From Fibrobacter sp. (GTDB lineage: Bacteria; Fibrobacterota; Fibrobacteria; Fibrobacterales; Fibrobacteraceae): a stretch of DNA of 63,982 nt. A program made the position numbers and the translations under genes. Position 1 is the first letter of the stretch, and every line of letters begins with the position of its first letter. Where the stretch lies: assembly GCA_024398955.1 (NCBI GenBank), contig JAKSIG010000015.1:1-63982 (forward strand), read 5' to 3'. A model generated the notes under the pieces. It did not search any database. It had not been told where the DNA came from and saw only the letters and a program-made list of their open reading frames with translations. This document shows positions 35,981 to 45,430 of this stretch, piece by piece.

Positions 35981-38569
35981 TTGATTTTGCCCCTTTTCGG
36001 ATTGTCCAAAATTTTACCCTGCGTGATGTTGCTGCTGGCTTTGTTGACGCCGGCGGTGGCTCAGGACGGTGCGTCGCAAATGAATGCTCCGTCTAAGGGA
36101 ATTCTCTTTTATGGCGTGGTGCAGGATACGTCCTTTGCTCCTGGCGAAAAACTGAATGTGGAAATCCTTGAGTCCGGCGAGGCAATTCAGACGGCGGTGG
36201 GCGAAAATTTTCAGGTAAATCTTCCCGAAGATACTCTCTGGAATGTGTGTGTCACCAATTCTGACACCTCTGGCGCCGAAAAGGAAAAATGCTACGAGCT
36301 GGTTTATACGGGTCAGGATTCCGTATTTAGCCATGTGCTCGGTGACGCGGGCTTGACGGATTCTATGCCGCCAGCGATTCCTGCTGAAGTTGCTTCTGCT
36401 GGCAATGATCCGCTTGAAAAGGGTGCTGGCGCGAACGCTCCTGCAGACTCGGGGTCTGCTGCTGTATCGGGTGCAGAAACTTCGAATGCTGTGGATTCAA
36501 ACGTTGCGGGTTCTAGTGCCTCCGCCACGAAGGATAGTTCCGACGATGTGGATGTGGACGCCCTTCTTGCAGCAGGCAATAACGGCAAGGTGACCGAGAT
36601 GAAGAAGGTGGTGGTGCAGTTGCGCCGTCGCCCCAAGCGCAAGGCCGGCGAGTCCGTTGTTAGCGCCAAGTCCATCAAGCGCATGCCTGGCCTTGGCGAA
36701 GCCGACGTGATTCGCAGTATCCAGCAGCTGCCTGGTGTGGTGGCAAGTTCCGACTTCAGCACTAAAATTTACGTTCGCGGCGGCGCAGCGGATCAGAACC
36801 TTTTCCTGTACGATAACGCGGTGGTGTATTCGCCTACCCATTTCTTCGGCTTGTTCAGTACCTTCCTGGTAGAAACCATTGACGGCGTAGAATTTTACAA
36901 GAGCGGTTTTCCATCGCAGTACGGCAACCGTCTCAGTTCCGTGCTGAAGATGGACGGACGTGCCGGCGGAAGCGATACCACTGAGGAATGGTTTAGCAGG
37001 AACAGTATCAAGATCAGTACCTTTGCTGCCCAGCTCCACACCGAAGGTCATAAGGGTAACGCCCGCTGGATTCTTGCAGGGCGTACAACTTACATCGGTT
37101 ACATTCTGGACTTGTGCAATGCCATCGGCCTTCTTGATTTGGACATTGATTATGAATTTGTGGACCTGCAGGGAGACTTCATTTACGACTTTACTCCCGA
37201 CACCCGCGTCAAGTTTAGCTTTTATCTGGGTAAGGATGTTCTGGCCTTTGACCCCCTTTATGTGGACTGGGGCAACGTGGCCATTCCCGTCAATATAACG
37301 CATCGTATCGATGGAGACTGGGATTACAATGCAACGTTTGCGTTCTCCCGTTTTTTCCAGACCATGGAACTGTCCGACTTGATAAACATCGGTATGGACC
37401 TGTATACTTTTGCAGGCAAGCAGTGGCTTAATTATCGCGGTGTCGATAACCATGTGCTGACCATGGGCTACGAACTTGAATATGACCAGTCGCAGTTCTG
37501 GGAATATGTCTCTTCTATCAGGTTGCTTGATGAACAGAATCCGTTCCATCATGTAATCTACGGGCAGGATGCCTGGCGTTTGACGAATGACTTGACGTTT
37601 ACCTATGGCTTGCGTCTAAATTATCAATCCTTGGCGGAACATTTTGGTGTCGAACCGCGCCTTTCCCTGGTCTACAATATTGATGACGAAAAAACTTTGG
37701 AACTTTATGCAGGTCGCTATTTGCAGTACATGAATTCCATCATGTTTACAGACAACGAATCCCTGAACGAATTCTACTATCCGATTATCAAGAAGACAAA
37801 TGGAGAGCAAGTGAAACCTGCGTCTTCTCTCCTGTTTGCCATGGAATACAAACAGCGCAATTTATTTGATGGCTATGACCTAATTGCCGGTGCTTATTAC
37901 AAAACTCAAAATAACCTAAAGACATTTGTGATGCAGCAGGATTCTACAGAAGAAAATCAGTCAGAAGATTTTGTGATGGGTGACTACTTTGGTACGGCGG
38001 AAGGTTATTCCCTGGGCTATGAATTGAGCTTGCGTAAGGATCGTGGCTGGTGGTTTGGTGGCATTAACTGGAGCCAGAGTTTAAGTGTCCTGAAAACGGA
38101 TGATGGGACTCCAGCCTATTTCCCCAGCTGGCATCAGCCTTATGCCATAAAGCTGGATGCAGGTATTAATTGGAAAGGTGACGAGGATGCCAGAAAGAAA
38201 CACGAGATTAAGGGCCGTTATTTCAGGTCTTCTGTTGTCTTGAAATATTCTGCGGGAATGCCAATTACCGAGAAGGTGGGGTATATGTATGAACAGAGAT
38301 TGGGCGGCCAGAAGTATGATGACCGAATCCTGGTGATGCAGGGCAGCCGCAATGCAGGCCGTCAAACGGATTATTTCCGTGTAGATGTGAAGGCGATTGA
38401 CATTGGTCGCGAAAACAAGTGGAACTTTAGCTGGACGATTATCAATTTGACGAACCATGAGAACATGTTCTATGGTTACTATGATACGAGCAAGAACCCG
38501 CCAGAGTATAATACCGTTTCTCAGTTTCCCTTTTTACCGATTATGCTGAACTATGAGTATTATTTCTAA
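35981..38569 (+). CDS. TonB-dependent outer membrane receptor
   Basis: An 862-residue outer membrane protein. It starts at TTG, preceded by AAAGAAGAGAA, the same leader seen at the coiled-coil gene 4.2 kb later. A signal peptide (ending TPAVAQ) is followed by an N-terminal beta-sandwich-like domain (residues 40-130), a Ser/Ala/Asp-rich linker, then a plug domain (IRSIQQLPGVVASSDFSTKI, VRGGAADQN, GFPSQYGNRLSS) and a 22-strand-type barrel ending MLNYEYYF. Ligand unknown. The sigma factor, lipoprotein and TonB module in the same array fit a ligand-regulated uptake system. Confidence 0.92.
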   Translation: MILPLFGLSKILPCVMLLLALLTPAVAQDGASQMNAPSKGILFYGVVQDTSFAPGEKLNVEILESGEAIQTAVGENFQVNLPEDTLWNVCVTNSDTSGAEKEKCYELVYTGQDSVFSHVLGDAGLTDSMPPAIPAEVASAGNDPLEKGAGANAPADSGSAAVSGAETSNAVDSNVAGSSASATKDSSDDVDVDALLAAGNNGKVTEMKKVVVQLRRRPKRKAGESVVSAKSIKRMPGLGEADVIRSIQQLPGVVASSDFSTKIYVRGGAADQNLFLYDNAVVYSPTHFFGLFSTFLVETIDGVEFYKSGFPSQYGNRLSSVLKMDGRAGGSDTTEEWFSRNSIKISTFAAQLHTEGHKGNARWILAGRTTYIGYILDLCNAIGLLDLDIDYEFVDLQGDFIYDFTPDTRVKFSFYLGKDVLAFDPLYVDWGNVAIPVNITHRIDGDWDYNATFAFSRFFQTMELSDLINIGMDLYTFAGKQWLNYRGVDNHVLTMGYELEYDQSQFWEYVSSIRLLDEQNPFHHVIYGQDAWRLTNDLTFTYGLRLNYQSLAEHFGVEPRLSLVYNIDDEKTLELYAGRYLQYMNSIMFTDNESLNEFYYPIIKKTNGEQVKPASSLLFAMEYKQRNLFDGYDLIAGAYYKTQNNLKTFVMQQDSTEENQSEDFVMGDYFGTAEGYSLGYELSLRKDRGWWFGGINWSQSLSVLKTDDGTPAYFPSWHQPYAIKLDAGINWKGDEDARKKHEIKGRYFRSSVVLKYSAGMPITEKVGYMYEQRLGGQKYDDRILVMQGSRNAGRQTDYFRVDVKAIDIGRENKWNFSWTIINLTNHENMFYGYYDTSKNPPEYNTVSQFPFLPIMLNYEYYF

Positions 38570-40196
38570 ACGTCATCCTGAGCGGAACGCGAAGCGTGGA
38601 GTCGAAGGATCCAGAGCGGCTCTATTCTTGTTTCTCGCATTTCTTCTTGCGGCCTGTGATTTCCAGGGACCTTGGAGCTATTACCCCGAGGAACGGGAAA
38701 TTTACCAAGGCGTTTTTGTCTATGGTTATATCGTAGATGGAGAAGGTCCCAATGTTTGTTTCAAGAAGTTATATCAGCTCGATGAAGCCGCTGTTGAGGG
38801 CTTTGCATTCTATGATAGTGCTGAAGTATTTGTAAAGTGGGTGCGTGAAGATTCAACTCTTGACCAGGTTCAACTTTCCCCGATAGAGGGAAATCCAAAT
38901 TGCTTTGTTGGAGATCCCCTTCGCATTTCTGGTGTTGAAGGGGAACATTATGAACTCCATGCCTCCATCAAGTGGGATAGCGCCGGACACAATGTTTCGA
39001 GTACCTACACGTCCTCCACTTACATCCCCGAGAACTTTGGTCTTAAGGGTGTGAATATTCCCATTGGAAAGGACAAGTACCGTTGGCATGAAAATGACGG
39101 TAGCGTAGTGGACGCGGATTTCCTGGAATTTCCCCTGGATATGGAAATCTACAAGTTTGCCATGGACTATGATTCTGCTGTTGGCGGTGTTCTGTTGTCT
39201 ATCAACTATGACAACTATAATGGTGGTGAAAGCATGAATACCACCATGGCGAATATGATCAGTGGCTTTGCTTCTGATGGCCCTGGTGAAGATGGTTTTG
39301 TTGGTTTTACCATGAAGAGCCCTTACGAAAATACCCGAAGCATGGGATTTGAGGGTAACTTGACTATTGGTGGTTTCCGAAATCTGGACACGCTTATGGC
39401 TCCCAACTTTACGTTCCCTGTTGGCAGGAGTACGATTCACTTTTATGCAACGACCCGCGCCTACATGGACTATAGAGATTATGTCATAGAAAGTTTTGAT
39501 GACCCCCGCATTGTTGCCAAAAGTAACATCGAGGGCGGAATGGGTGTGTGGACTGGCATGAAACATATTTCCCTTGACCTGGAAATGAAAGCTGAAAGTT
39601 TTATCAAGTATTCGAAGCTGGCCTATCTGGATTGTGATTGGAGTGATTTTGGCCAGGAAACGTGGGCTACCAAAACTTGCCGCCTTTATGAGGATATTTA
39701 TTGCATGGGCGTTATCAACGATACCCTTTATAGTTTTGATGACCTTATAGAAGGCAATAGGATGGCATGGGATAATGATCTGAATGACGGAGCCTTGATT
39801 CCGGATAATTGTAGGGCGGTGATGTATGCTGCGGCTATGTGGCAGGGCAAAACCTATAATTTGGAATCCGATGAATTCAAGAATCCTGAATATGGAGCCG
39901 CAAGAAAAGAGGACTTTGAAAAGGGCCTGAAAAAATTCTGCTTCGCAACCGATTTTGAAAATGATGCTTGTAAGGACCTCCGTCAGAAATGTGTCGTTGA
40001 CAAGGAAAAGAATGAGTGCAAGGAAGATTTCTGGGAATGGTGTAGTGATCGCGCCTGGAATATCGATCAGTTCCCGCAGTGCGCTTCGGCCTTGATATCG
40101 CAATATTATCTAGAGGAACAAAAATCAAGCGTTATAAAACGGGAAATTGACCGTTGGTGTAAGGAAAATTCCAATGAGCCGCAGTGCAAAAGATAA
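38553..40196 (+). CDS. Outer membrane lipoprotein associated with the TonB-dependent receptor
   Basis: A 547-residue lipoprotein. The lipobox is FLLAACDF. The coding region overlaps the receptor gene by 17 bases. The first 22 residues (RHPERNAKRGVEGS) are encoded by a dispersed DNA repeat that became the n-region of the signal peptide. The N-terminal half of the mature protein (VFVYGYIVDGEGPNVCFKK, SPIEGNPNCFVGDPLRI) resembles DUF4249 lipoproteins, which pair with TonB receptors in Bacteroidetes; that match is tentative. The C-terminal quarter is cysteine-rich and charged. Confidence 0.8.
   Translation: MSIISKRHPERNAKRGVEGSRAALFLFLAFLLAACDFQGPWSYYPEEREIYQGVFVYGYIVDGEGPNVCFKKLYQLDEAAVEGFAFYDSAEVFVKWVREDSTLDQVQLSPIEGNPNCFVGDPLRISGVEGEHYELHASIKWDSAGHNVSSTYTSSTYIPENFGLKGVNIPIGKDKYRWHENDGSVVDADFLEFPLDMEIYKFAMDYDSAVGGVLLSINYDNYNGGESMNTTMANMISGFASDGPGEDGFVGFTMKSPYENTRSMGFEGNLTIGGFRNLDTLMAPNFTFPVGRSTIHFYATTRAYMDYRDYVIESFDDPRIVAKSNIEGGMGVWTGMKHISLDLEMKAESFIKYSKLAYLDCDWSDFGQETWATKTCRLYEDIYCMGVINDTLYSFDDLIEGNRMAWDNDLNDGALIPDNCRAVMYAAAMWQGKTYNLESDEFKNPEYGAARKEDFEKGLKKFCFATDFENDACKDLRQKCVVDKEKNECKEDFWEWCSDRAWNIDQFPQCASALISQYYLEEQKSSVIKREIDRWCKENSNEPQCKR
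38570..38612 (+). repeat. Dispersed repeat of the GTCATCCTGAGC type inside the lipoprotein gene
   Basis: The segment CGTCATCCTGAGCGGAACGC, GAAGCGTGGAGTCGAAGGATC matches, from memory, a short repeat seen many times between genes in Fibrobacter and other environmental bacteria. Here it is translated in frame upstream of the lipobox. Confidence 0.6.
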
Positions 40197-40240
40197 TCAG
40201 GTGACAGATTTCTAATTTGAAGGTGTTTAAAGAAGAGAAT

Positions 40241-41074
40241 ATGAAAATGAAGTTGTTGAATATTGTTTGCATAATGGCGAGCCTTGTCGGTTTTGCCTTC
40301 GCCGATGTGGATTCCGATATTCGGGATCTGCAGTTGGAAAAGGAAAAGCTGAATAGCGAAATTGCAAAGCTGAATTCCCAGATTTCGGCAACCGATTCCA
40401 TGCTGAAGGCGGACGATAAACGTTATGCAACATTGCAGGAACGCTACAAGAACGATTCGGAACGTCGCAAGTCCGAAATCGATTCCCTGAATACAAAGAT
40501 CAAGGCGGTGGCATCCCAGTTGAATGAAGAACGCAATAAGCAGGCTCGTGCCAAGAACCGCAGCGACAATGTGGCCGCCAAACGCAAGGCCTTAATGACA
40601 ACGTTGGCAACCCTCAGCAAGAAATTGGAATCGCAAGTTTCGCAAACGCTTCCCTGGAACCGCGATACCCGTCTGGACCGAGTAAAGTCCCTGACCCGCG
40701 ACATCGAAAGTGGAAACGCTTCCGCTGAAGAAAGTTTCTCCCGTTTAAAAGCGCTCATTGCCGAAGAAACCAAGTTCGGCGACGAAGTGGCCATCATCAA
40801 TTCTCCGCTGACCCGCAAGAATGGCGAACTCATCAACGCCCAGATTCTTCGCATTGGAAATCAGTGGATGGTTTATTCCGATGAAAACGGAACTGTTTAC
40901 GGTTCCCTGGTTCGCAAGCGCGCGGGTTCCGCCATTGAATACGAATGGAACGAAAACTTGAATCTGGAAGAACGCGCTGCCGTCAAGTTTGCCATCGATG
41001 TAAAGCAGGCCAAGAAGCCGCCTCAGATGGTAACGCTTCCCGTAAGCCTTTCTATTGTAAGGGAGGGTAAGTAA
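40241..41074 (+). CDS. Periplasmic coiled-coil protein, DUF3450-like
   Basis: A 277-residue exported protein. ATG 40241 follows AAGAAGAG, and the signal peptide is MKMKLLNIVCIMASLVGFAFA. Residues 22-130 are a coiled coil (LEKEKLNSEIAKLNSQI). The C-terminal half is globular, with MVYSDENGTVYGSLVRK and a VKFAIDVKQAKKPPQMVTLP end, resembling the DUF3450 proteins that precede TtpC in TonB2-type operons. Its stop and the next ATG overlap. Role probably structural, assisting the TtpC-ExbBD complex. Confidence 0.8.
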   Translation: MKMKLLNIVCIMASLVGFAFADVDSDIRDLQLEKEKLNSEIAKLNSQISATDSMLKADDKRYATLQERYKNDSERRKSEIDSLNTKIKAVASQLNEERNKQARAKNRSDNVAAKRKALMTTLATLSKKLESQVSQTLPWNRDTRLDRVKSLTRDIESGNASAEESFSRLKALIAEETKFGDEVAIINSPLTRKNGELINAQILRIGNQWMVYSDENGTVYGSLVRKRAGSAIEYEWNENLNLEERAAVKFAIDVKQAKKPPQMVTLPVSLSIVREGK

Positions 41075-42633
41075 TGAAAATTTTTGCCATCATTTGCCTT
41101 TTCGCGATCTCTGCCTTTGCGTGGCCTTGGTCCAGCGACAAGAAGTCTGCCGCTGTTGACAGCGCCATGATCCAGGATTCCCTGAAGCGCGAAGAATTCA
41201 AGAACCTGCAACGCGAAGTGGATGCCTTGACCCGCATTCGCCTGCAGAAGGCCGACTCCCTGGAAAAGCTGGAAGCGGAACACTGGCGCAAGCGCTATAA
41301 CGAAACTCAGCTGACCGAAGAACATCAGGTTGAAACTCGCGAACTGGACGGACGCTACTCCAAGCTGTCTACAGATTTGGGCCGCGTCAACGAAGAAGTC
41401 CAGGCCAGCAAGGATCTGACGACGGATGCCGAAGAAAAGGCAAAGTCCGACGAAAGTTCCTATGACAACTTCAATACCCAGGTGAAACTGGCTGTAGAAA
41501 AATCCATAGGCGAAGTTACTGGCGATTACCCCGTTGGAATGAATGAACGCTTGCTGAACCTGAAAAAGGCCCAGAACGATGTGGATGCGAAGAGTCCCAA
41601 CACCCATGCCGCCATGCGCGCCTACATTGAAGACCTGCTTACCCGTCATGAATTGACCTACACGCAGTCTGCAGGCGCAATCCACTCTCAGGTGGGATCC
41701 CGCCCCGATGTAAACGTCAATCGCCTGCGCCTGGGTACCGTATTCCTTGGTGAAGTGGCAACAGACGGTTCTGCCGACGGCCTGGGCGAAGTGCAGGCCC
41801 TGCTCCGTTCCGGCGCTTTGCAAGGCAAGATTTTTGAGTGGAATAATACGCTGCCCGCAGAACTGGCCGCAGGCATTCGCACGGCTGTTAACGATGTAAA
41901 TTCTGGCGCGGAATCCGCCACGGCCTCCAACGCTACCGTCAAGATTCCTCTGGATGTGCTTCAGAACAAGGCTGTGAAGAATTCCATCAGTGACACCAAG
42001 GAACTGACTTTCAAGGAAGAACTGCAGGCATTCTTCAAGAAGGGCGGCATCGTCATGTACCCCTTGATGCTGGTAGCGATCTTTGCCCTGCTCCTTTCCC
42101 TGGAACGTTTCCTGCTGCTGACTTACCGCGGCCGCATCGGCAACAGATTCCTCAAGAAAATTCACGATCTCGTTTCTGCCAAACGTTATGAAGATGCTGC
42201 CAATCTTTGCCTGAAAAAGGAAAGCAGTCTTTCTATGGTCCTGTTTGCTGTGCTGAACAAGGCTGGCGAAAAACGAGGGATTGCAGAAAAATCCCTGCAG
42301 GAGGCTCTCCTTCGCGAACAGCCGAAATTGGAACGTCGCATGGGTCTGCTTGCCGCCATGGGTTCCATCGCTCCACTGTTGGGCTTGCTGGGTACGGTGA
42401 CGGGCATTATCACGCTTTTCAACGTGATTACCGAAGTAGGAACCAATGACGCCCGCGTTCTTGCCGGCGGTATTTCCGAAGCTCTGGTGACTACGGAAAC
42501 GGGTTTGATCATTGCAATTCCCGTGATGATTCTTCATGGTCTTTTGAGTGAAAAGATCGAGAAGGTGACTAGCGAACTTTATGTGCAGAGCACGAGTTTG
42601 TTGAACAAGATTTTCCCGAAGGATGAATCCTAG
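41074..42633 (+). CDS. ttpC: TtpC-like ExbB-family protein with long periplasmic domain
   Basis: A 519-residue protein. A signal peptide (MKIFAIICLFAISAFA) is followed by a coiled-coil-rich periplasmic region to about residue 310, then the MotA/TolQ/ExbB domain. The first membrane helix is GGIVMYPLMLVAIFALLLSL; the channel helices include APLLGLLGTVTGIITLF and EALVTTETGLIIAIPVMI, with the conserved threonines. The extended N-terminus distinguishes TtpC of Vibrio TonB2 systems from ordinary ExbB. It works with the second ExbB, ExbD and TonB encoded next. Confidence 0.9.
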   Translation: MKIFAIICLFAISAFAWPWSSDKKSAAVDSAMIQDSLKREEFKNLQREVDALTRIRLQKADSLEKLEAEHWRKRYNETQLTEEHQVETRELDGRYSKLSTDLGRVNEEVQASKDLTTDAEEKAKSDESSYDNFNTQVKLAVEKSIGEVTGDYPVGMNERLLNLKKAQNDVDAKSPNTHAAMRAYIEDLLTRHELTYTQSAGAIHSQVGSRPDVNVNRLRLGTVFLGEVATDGSADGLGEVQALLRSGALQGKIFEWNNTLPAELAAGIRTAVNDVNSGAESATASNATVKIPLDVLQNKAVKNSISDTKELTFKEELQAFFKKGGIVMYPLMLVAIFALLLSLERFLLLTYRGRIGNRFLKKIHDLVSAKRYEDAANLCLKKESSLSMVLFAVLNKAGEKRGIAEKSLQEALLREQPKLERRMGLLAAMGSIAPLLGLLGTVTGIITLFNVITEVGTNDARVLAGGISEALVTTETGLIIAIPVMILHGLLSEKIEKVTSELYVQSTSLLNKIFPKDES

Positions 42634-42636
42634 TTC

Positions 42637-43287
42637 ATGAGCAATTCCTGGTACATCTTTTTAGAAGCGCTTCGCAGCACCTACGGTGCTGGCGGCGTGG
42701 TGATGCTCCCGATCTTGATTACGGGAGTCATCGGCTTCTATTACCTGTACTCCACATGGATCCGCATTGGTCGAGATTCTTTCCGCAAGGACATTCATAA
42801 GGTTGTTGAGCGTCTTCGCGTTGATTTGCGGGATAGCGAAAGCGGACAGGCCTTGACCGCCCGCAGACATCTAAAAAAACGCAGTGGCATTGTTGCTCGC
42901 GAATTGCACCTGGCACTAAAAGTGGCTCTGGACACACCCGCGGATTATCGCGATTACATGCAGGTGCGCATGATAAAGACCGTGCGTTACATACAGCAGG
43001 GAACTCACATTATTTCTGTGATGGCTGCAGCCGCCCCGCTGCTAGGCCTGCTTGGAACCGTAACGGGGATGGTGTCTACATTTGAGGTTATTACTTTGTA
43101 TGGAAATCAGAACCCGGTACTTATGGCGGACGGCATTTCAGAAGCCCTTATTTCTACACAGAGCGGACTGCTCATCGCTTTCCCGCTGACTTTATTAAAA
43201 CAGCGTCTGGATGAACGCATTGAATATTTAATACAGCAGCTGGAATTGGGAGCGACAGTTATCGAGAACTGGATCGACAACAAGTAA
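42637..43287 (+). CDS. exbB: ExbB-family proton channel subunit
   Basis: A 216-residue MotA/TolQ/ExbB protein with three helices: VMLPILITGVIGFYYLY, a second at AAAPLLGLLGTVTGMVSTF and a third at EALISTQSGLLIAFPLTLL. It lies 3 bp after ttpC. In TonB2 systems this is followed directly by exbD, but here three unrelated genes intervene. Confidence 0.93.
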   Translation: MSNSWYIFLEALRSTYGAGGVVMLPILITGVIGFYYLYSTWIRIGRDSFRKDIHKVVERLRVDLRDSESGQALTARRHLKKRSGIVARELHLALKVALDTPADYRDYMQVRMIKTVRYIQQGTHIISVMAAAAPLLGLLGTVTGMVSTFEVITLYGNQNPVLMADGISEALISTQSGLLIAFPLTLLKQRLDERIEYLIQQLELGATVIENWIDNK

Positions 43288-43296
43288 AGTTTGGGT

Positions 43297-43947
43297 ATGG
43301 AAGAAGATCTTCAGTTAATCAATGATATCGCCGTTGCCGTCACTGATTTTGTGCAGGCTTGCGTTGAACCTACGAGCACCAAGGGAGTTCTTGTACTGTT
43401 GTTGATTGTTGCCGCTTATGGAAGCTGCCAATGTACCAAGCTGACTTTTGGCTGTTTTTTTATGTGGCGAATACTCTCGAAAAAGGGCTCGTTGCTAGAC
43501 AATATGCTGAATGATAAGCGCCTTGATCGGTTGGCTCATATTTATAAACGCAATCTTGAAAATGAAAATGGGGTGAAAAAGCCTTCTGAATCTGCTGCAG
43601 TAGTATTCAACTTAAAATCGGTTGCCAGAGCCTACAGCATTCACGTACTGAGTGAAACTCCCGTTATGGAATCTCTGGGTTCTCATTTTGCCAGGGACCT
43701 GAAATACGAAATAAAGTCGGGTATATCTTTAATCTTGCTGATTCTTGGTGTGTTGGGTTCTACCCTGGCGGCATTCCATGATAATTTCTATCACGGATCC
43801 TTTGGTCTTCCTGCCATGATTTCACTGATTGTTGCAGTTTTGTTTATTATACACTGGATTTCATCAAAAGAAATATCCGCTTTGATATTTATTGCGCTGT
43901 TGCAGCAACTTGTAAAAAGGTTGGATAGTGTATATTTGAATAAGTAA
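43297..43947 (+). CDS. Membrane protein of unknown function between exbB and TIR genes
   Basis: A 216-residue protein with one hydrophobic segment at about 30-60 (GVLVLLLIVAAYGSC) and two to three in the C-terminal half (SGISLILLILGVLGSTLAAF, MISLIVAVLFIIHWI, ISALIFIALLQQL). The topology and position resemble a very divergent ExbB/MotA-like subunit, but no conserved threonine or glycine motif confirms it. ATG 43297 is preferred over TTG 43291. It is 9 bp after exbB, and the region becomes AT-richer from here. Confidence 0.7.
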   Translation: MEEDLQLINDIAVAVTDFVQACVEPTSTKGVLVLLLIVAAYGSCQCTKLTFGCFFMWRILSKKGSLLDNMLNDKRLDRLAHIYKRNLENENGVKKPSESAAVVFNLKSVARAYSIHVLSETPVMESLGSHFARDLKYEIKSGISLILLILGVLGSTLAAFHDNFYHGSFGLPAMISLIVAVLFIIHWISSKEISALIFIALLQQLVKRLDSVYLNK

Positions 43948-43961
43948 AGAGGATTATGTGT

Positions 43962-45404
43962 ATGGCAGACGAAAGAATATTTATCAGTTACTCCCGAAAA
44001 GACATCCATATCGTTGAACCTTTAGTCCGTGAGATTGAACGACGTCTAGATGTAAAATGCTGGATTGATTTGGATGGTATTGAAAGCGATGCTGAAAATT
44101 TCAGCAAGGTTATTTGCAATGCCATTAACACGATGGATGTTTTCCTTTTTATGGATTCCCAAAACTCAGAAAAATCTGAGTGGGCAGGAAATGAAATCCA
44201 TTTTGCTCAGAAAAAAAACAAAAAAATCGTGCTAATACTACTTGATGGCAAGTTGAACGAAGACGTGTTTGTTTTGGAATATGGCAAACGTGATAACATT
44301 AATCCTCGAAACGCTGAACAGAGTGACAAACTTATTCGCAATATCCACAAGTGGTTGAACAAGCGTAAGCCTATTGCTGGTTTTGGCCCGCTTATTGTAG
44401 ATAAGAAGCCTGAGCCAAAACCTGTAGCTGAAAAAACTGCAATCAAAAAAGTTGCCGCCCCAAAGGTTACTGTGGCAAGACCAACTGCGCCTGCTCCCTC
44501 AGCTCCCAAAGTGGATGTTCCTACGCAGACTTATGCAAAATCTGCATCTGTAGAACCTCCAGTGAAAATGGTAAAGTGCTCCAACTGCGGTACTGAAAAT
44601 CCTCATGACCAAAAGTTCTGCGGTAAGTGTGGCGTCGCCGTGGGAATGGATTTGAAGATTGATCAGACACCTTCCATCTCAAAGAAAATTCCGTTGCTTG
44701 TTGGGGTAGGAATAACGTTGCTCATCTTGGTGTTGGTTGTCAGGAGTTGCGTCTCTAATGATGCTCCAGAAGCCGTCGCCCAAAATCTAAGTACATACGC
44801 AACTGTACCTACGCAAACGAGTGGCGCAGAAATAAAATCCGCGCCTGCTGCTGCTCCCGCTCAAAAGCAGGAGGTCGTTCAAAAGCAAGATATCGCTAAG
44901 ACCATCACAGTAGACGAAACAACATTCATCGACGGTCGCGACAATCAGCAATACAAATCCGTCAAGATTGGTAATGTTGTCTGGATGAGTGAGAACCTGC
45001 GTTACGCATTTGGCAGTAGCGTTTGCAATGCAGCTGGCTGCGAGAAGTTTGGTCGCTACTACACTCCCGGCGATATTGCATCCCTCTGCCCCGAGGGCTG
45101 GAGAATGCCTCGTACCAAGGACTTTGCCAATATGCAGAAGAACTGCAAGAAGAATCCTGGTTTTTGCCTATGGGCCCCCTCTGAAAATCAAGGCTCCAAT
45201 GAAATAGGTTTTTCTGCCTTGGCTGTTGGTCGCTATGACTTGCATATTAGCAAGTTTGTTGACGTAGGCTCTGCTGCCTTCTTCTTGGCTGAAACCAATG
45301 GGCGTGTCAAAGACGTTTACACCATCAAAAAAGGCGAATATGTCAGCAATGTGATTCATGCCGAAGACTCCGAAGGCTTTTCTGTAAGATGCGTGAAAAA
45401 GTAA
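43962..45404 (+). CDS. TIR, zinc ribbon, membrane helix, FISUMP chimeric protein
   Basis: A 480-residue protein with four parts. Residues 1-125 are a TIR domain (RIFISYSRKD, CWIDLDGIES, then SEWAGNEIHFA with Glu78 at the position of the catalytic glutamate of NAD-cleaving TIRs). After a Pro/Ala/Lys linker, residues about 206-224 are a zinc ribbon (CSNCG, FCGKCG). A single membrane helix spans about 243-263. After another linker, residues about 320-480 are a FISUMP domain (WMSENLRYAFGS, FGRYYTPGD, CPEGWRMPRTKDF, FSVRCVKK). The predicted topology puts TIR and zinc ribbon in the cytoplasm and FISUMP outside the inner membrane. Start ATG 43962 has AGAGGA upstream; ATG 43956 is possible. Confidence 0.88.
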   Translation: MADERIFISYSRKDIHIVEPLVREIERRLDVKCWIDLDGIESDAENFSKVICNAINTMDVFLFMDSQNSEKSEWAGNEIHFAQKKNKKIVLILLDGKLNEDVFVLEYGKRDNINPRNAEQSDKLIRNIHKWLNKRKPIAGFGPLIVDKKPEPKPVAEKTAIKKVAAPKVTVARPTAPAPSAPKVDVPTQTYAKSASVEPPVKMVKCSNCGTENPHDQKFCGKCGVAVGMDLKIDQTPSISKKIPLLVGVGITLLILVLVVRSCVSNDAPEAVAQNLSTYATVPTQTSGAEIKSAPAAAPAQKQEVVQKQDIAKTITVDETTFIDGRDNQQYKSVKIGNVVWMSENLRYAFGSSVCNAAGCEKFGRYYTPGDIASLCPEGWRMPRTKDFANMQKNCKKNPGFCLWAPSENQGSNEIGFSALAVGRYDLHISKFVDVGSAAFFLAETNGRVKDVYTIKKGEYVSNVIHAEDSEGFSVRCVKK

Positions 45405-45430
45405 AGTTGCACTGTTTTTAAGAGTGTTCT

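Noticed and set aside
41023..42537. Minus-strand reading frame of 504 codons opposite ttpC
   Set aside because: Antisense of an ExbB-family gene with intact conserved motifs.
43297..43947. Calling the small membrane protein a third ExbB
   Set aside because: The position fits but none of the conserved ExbB channel motifs could be seen.
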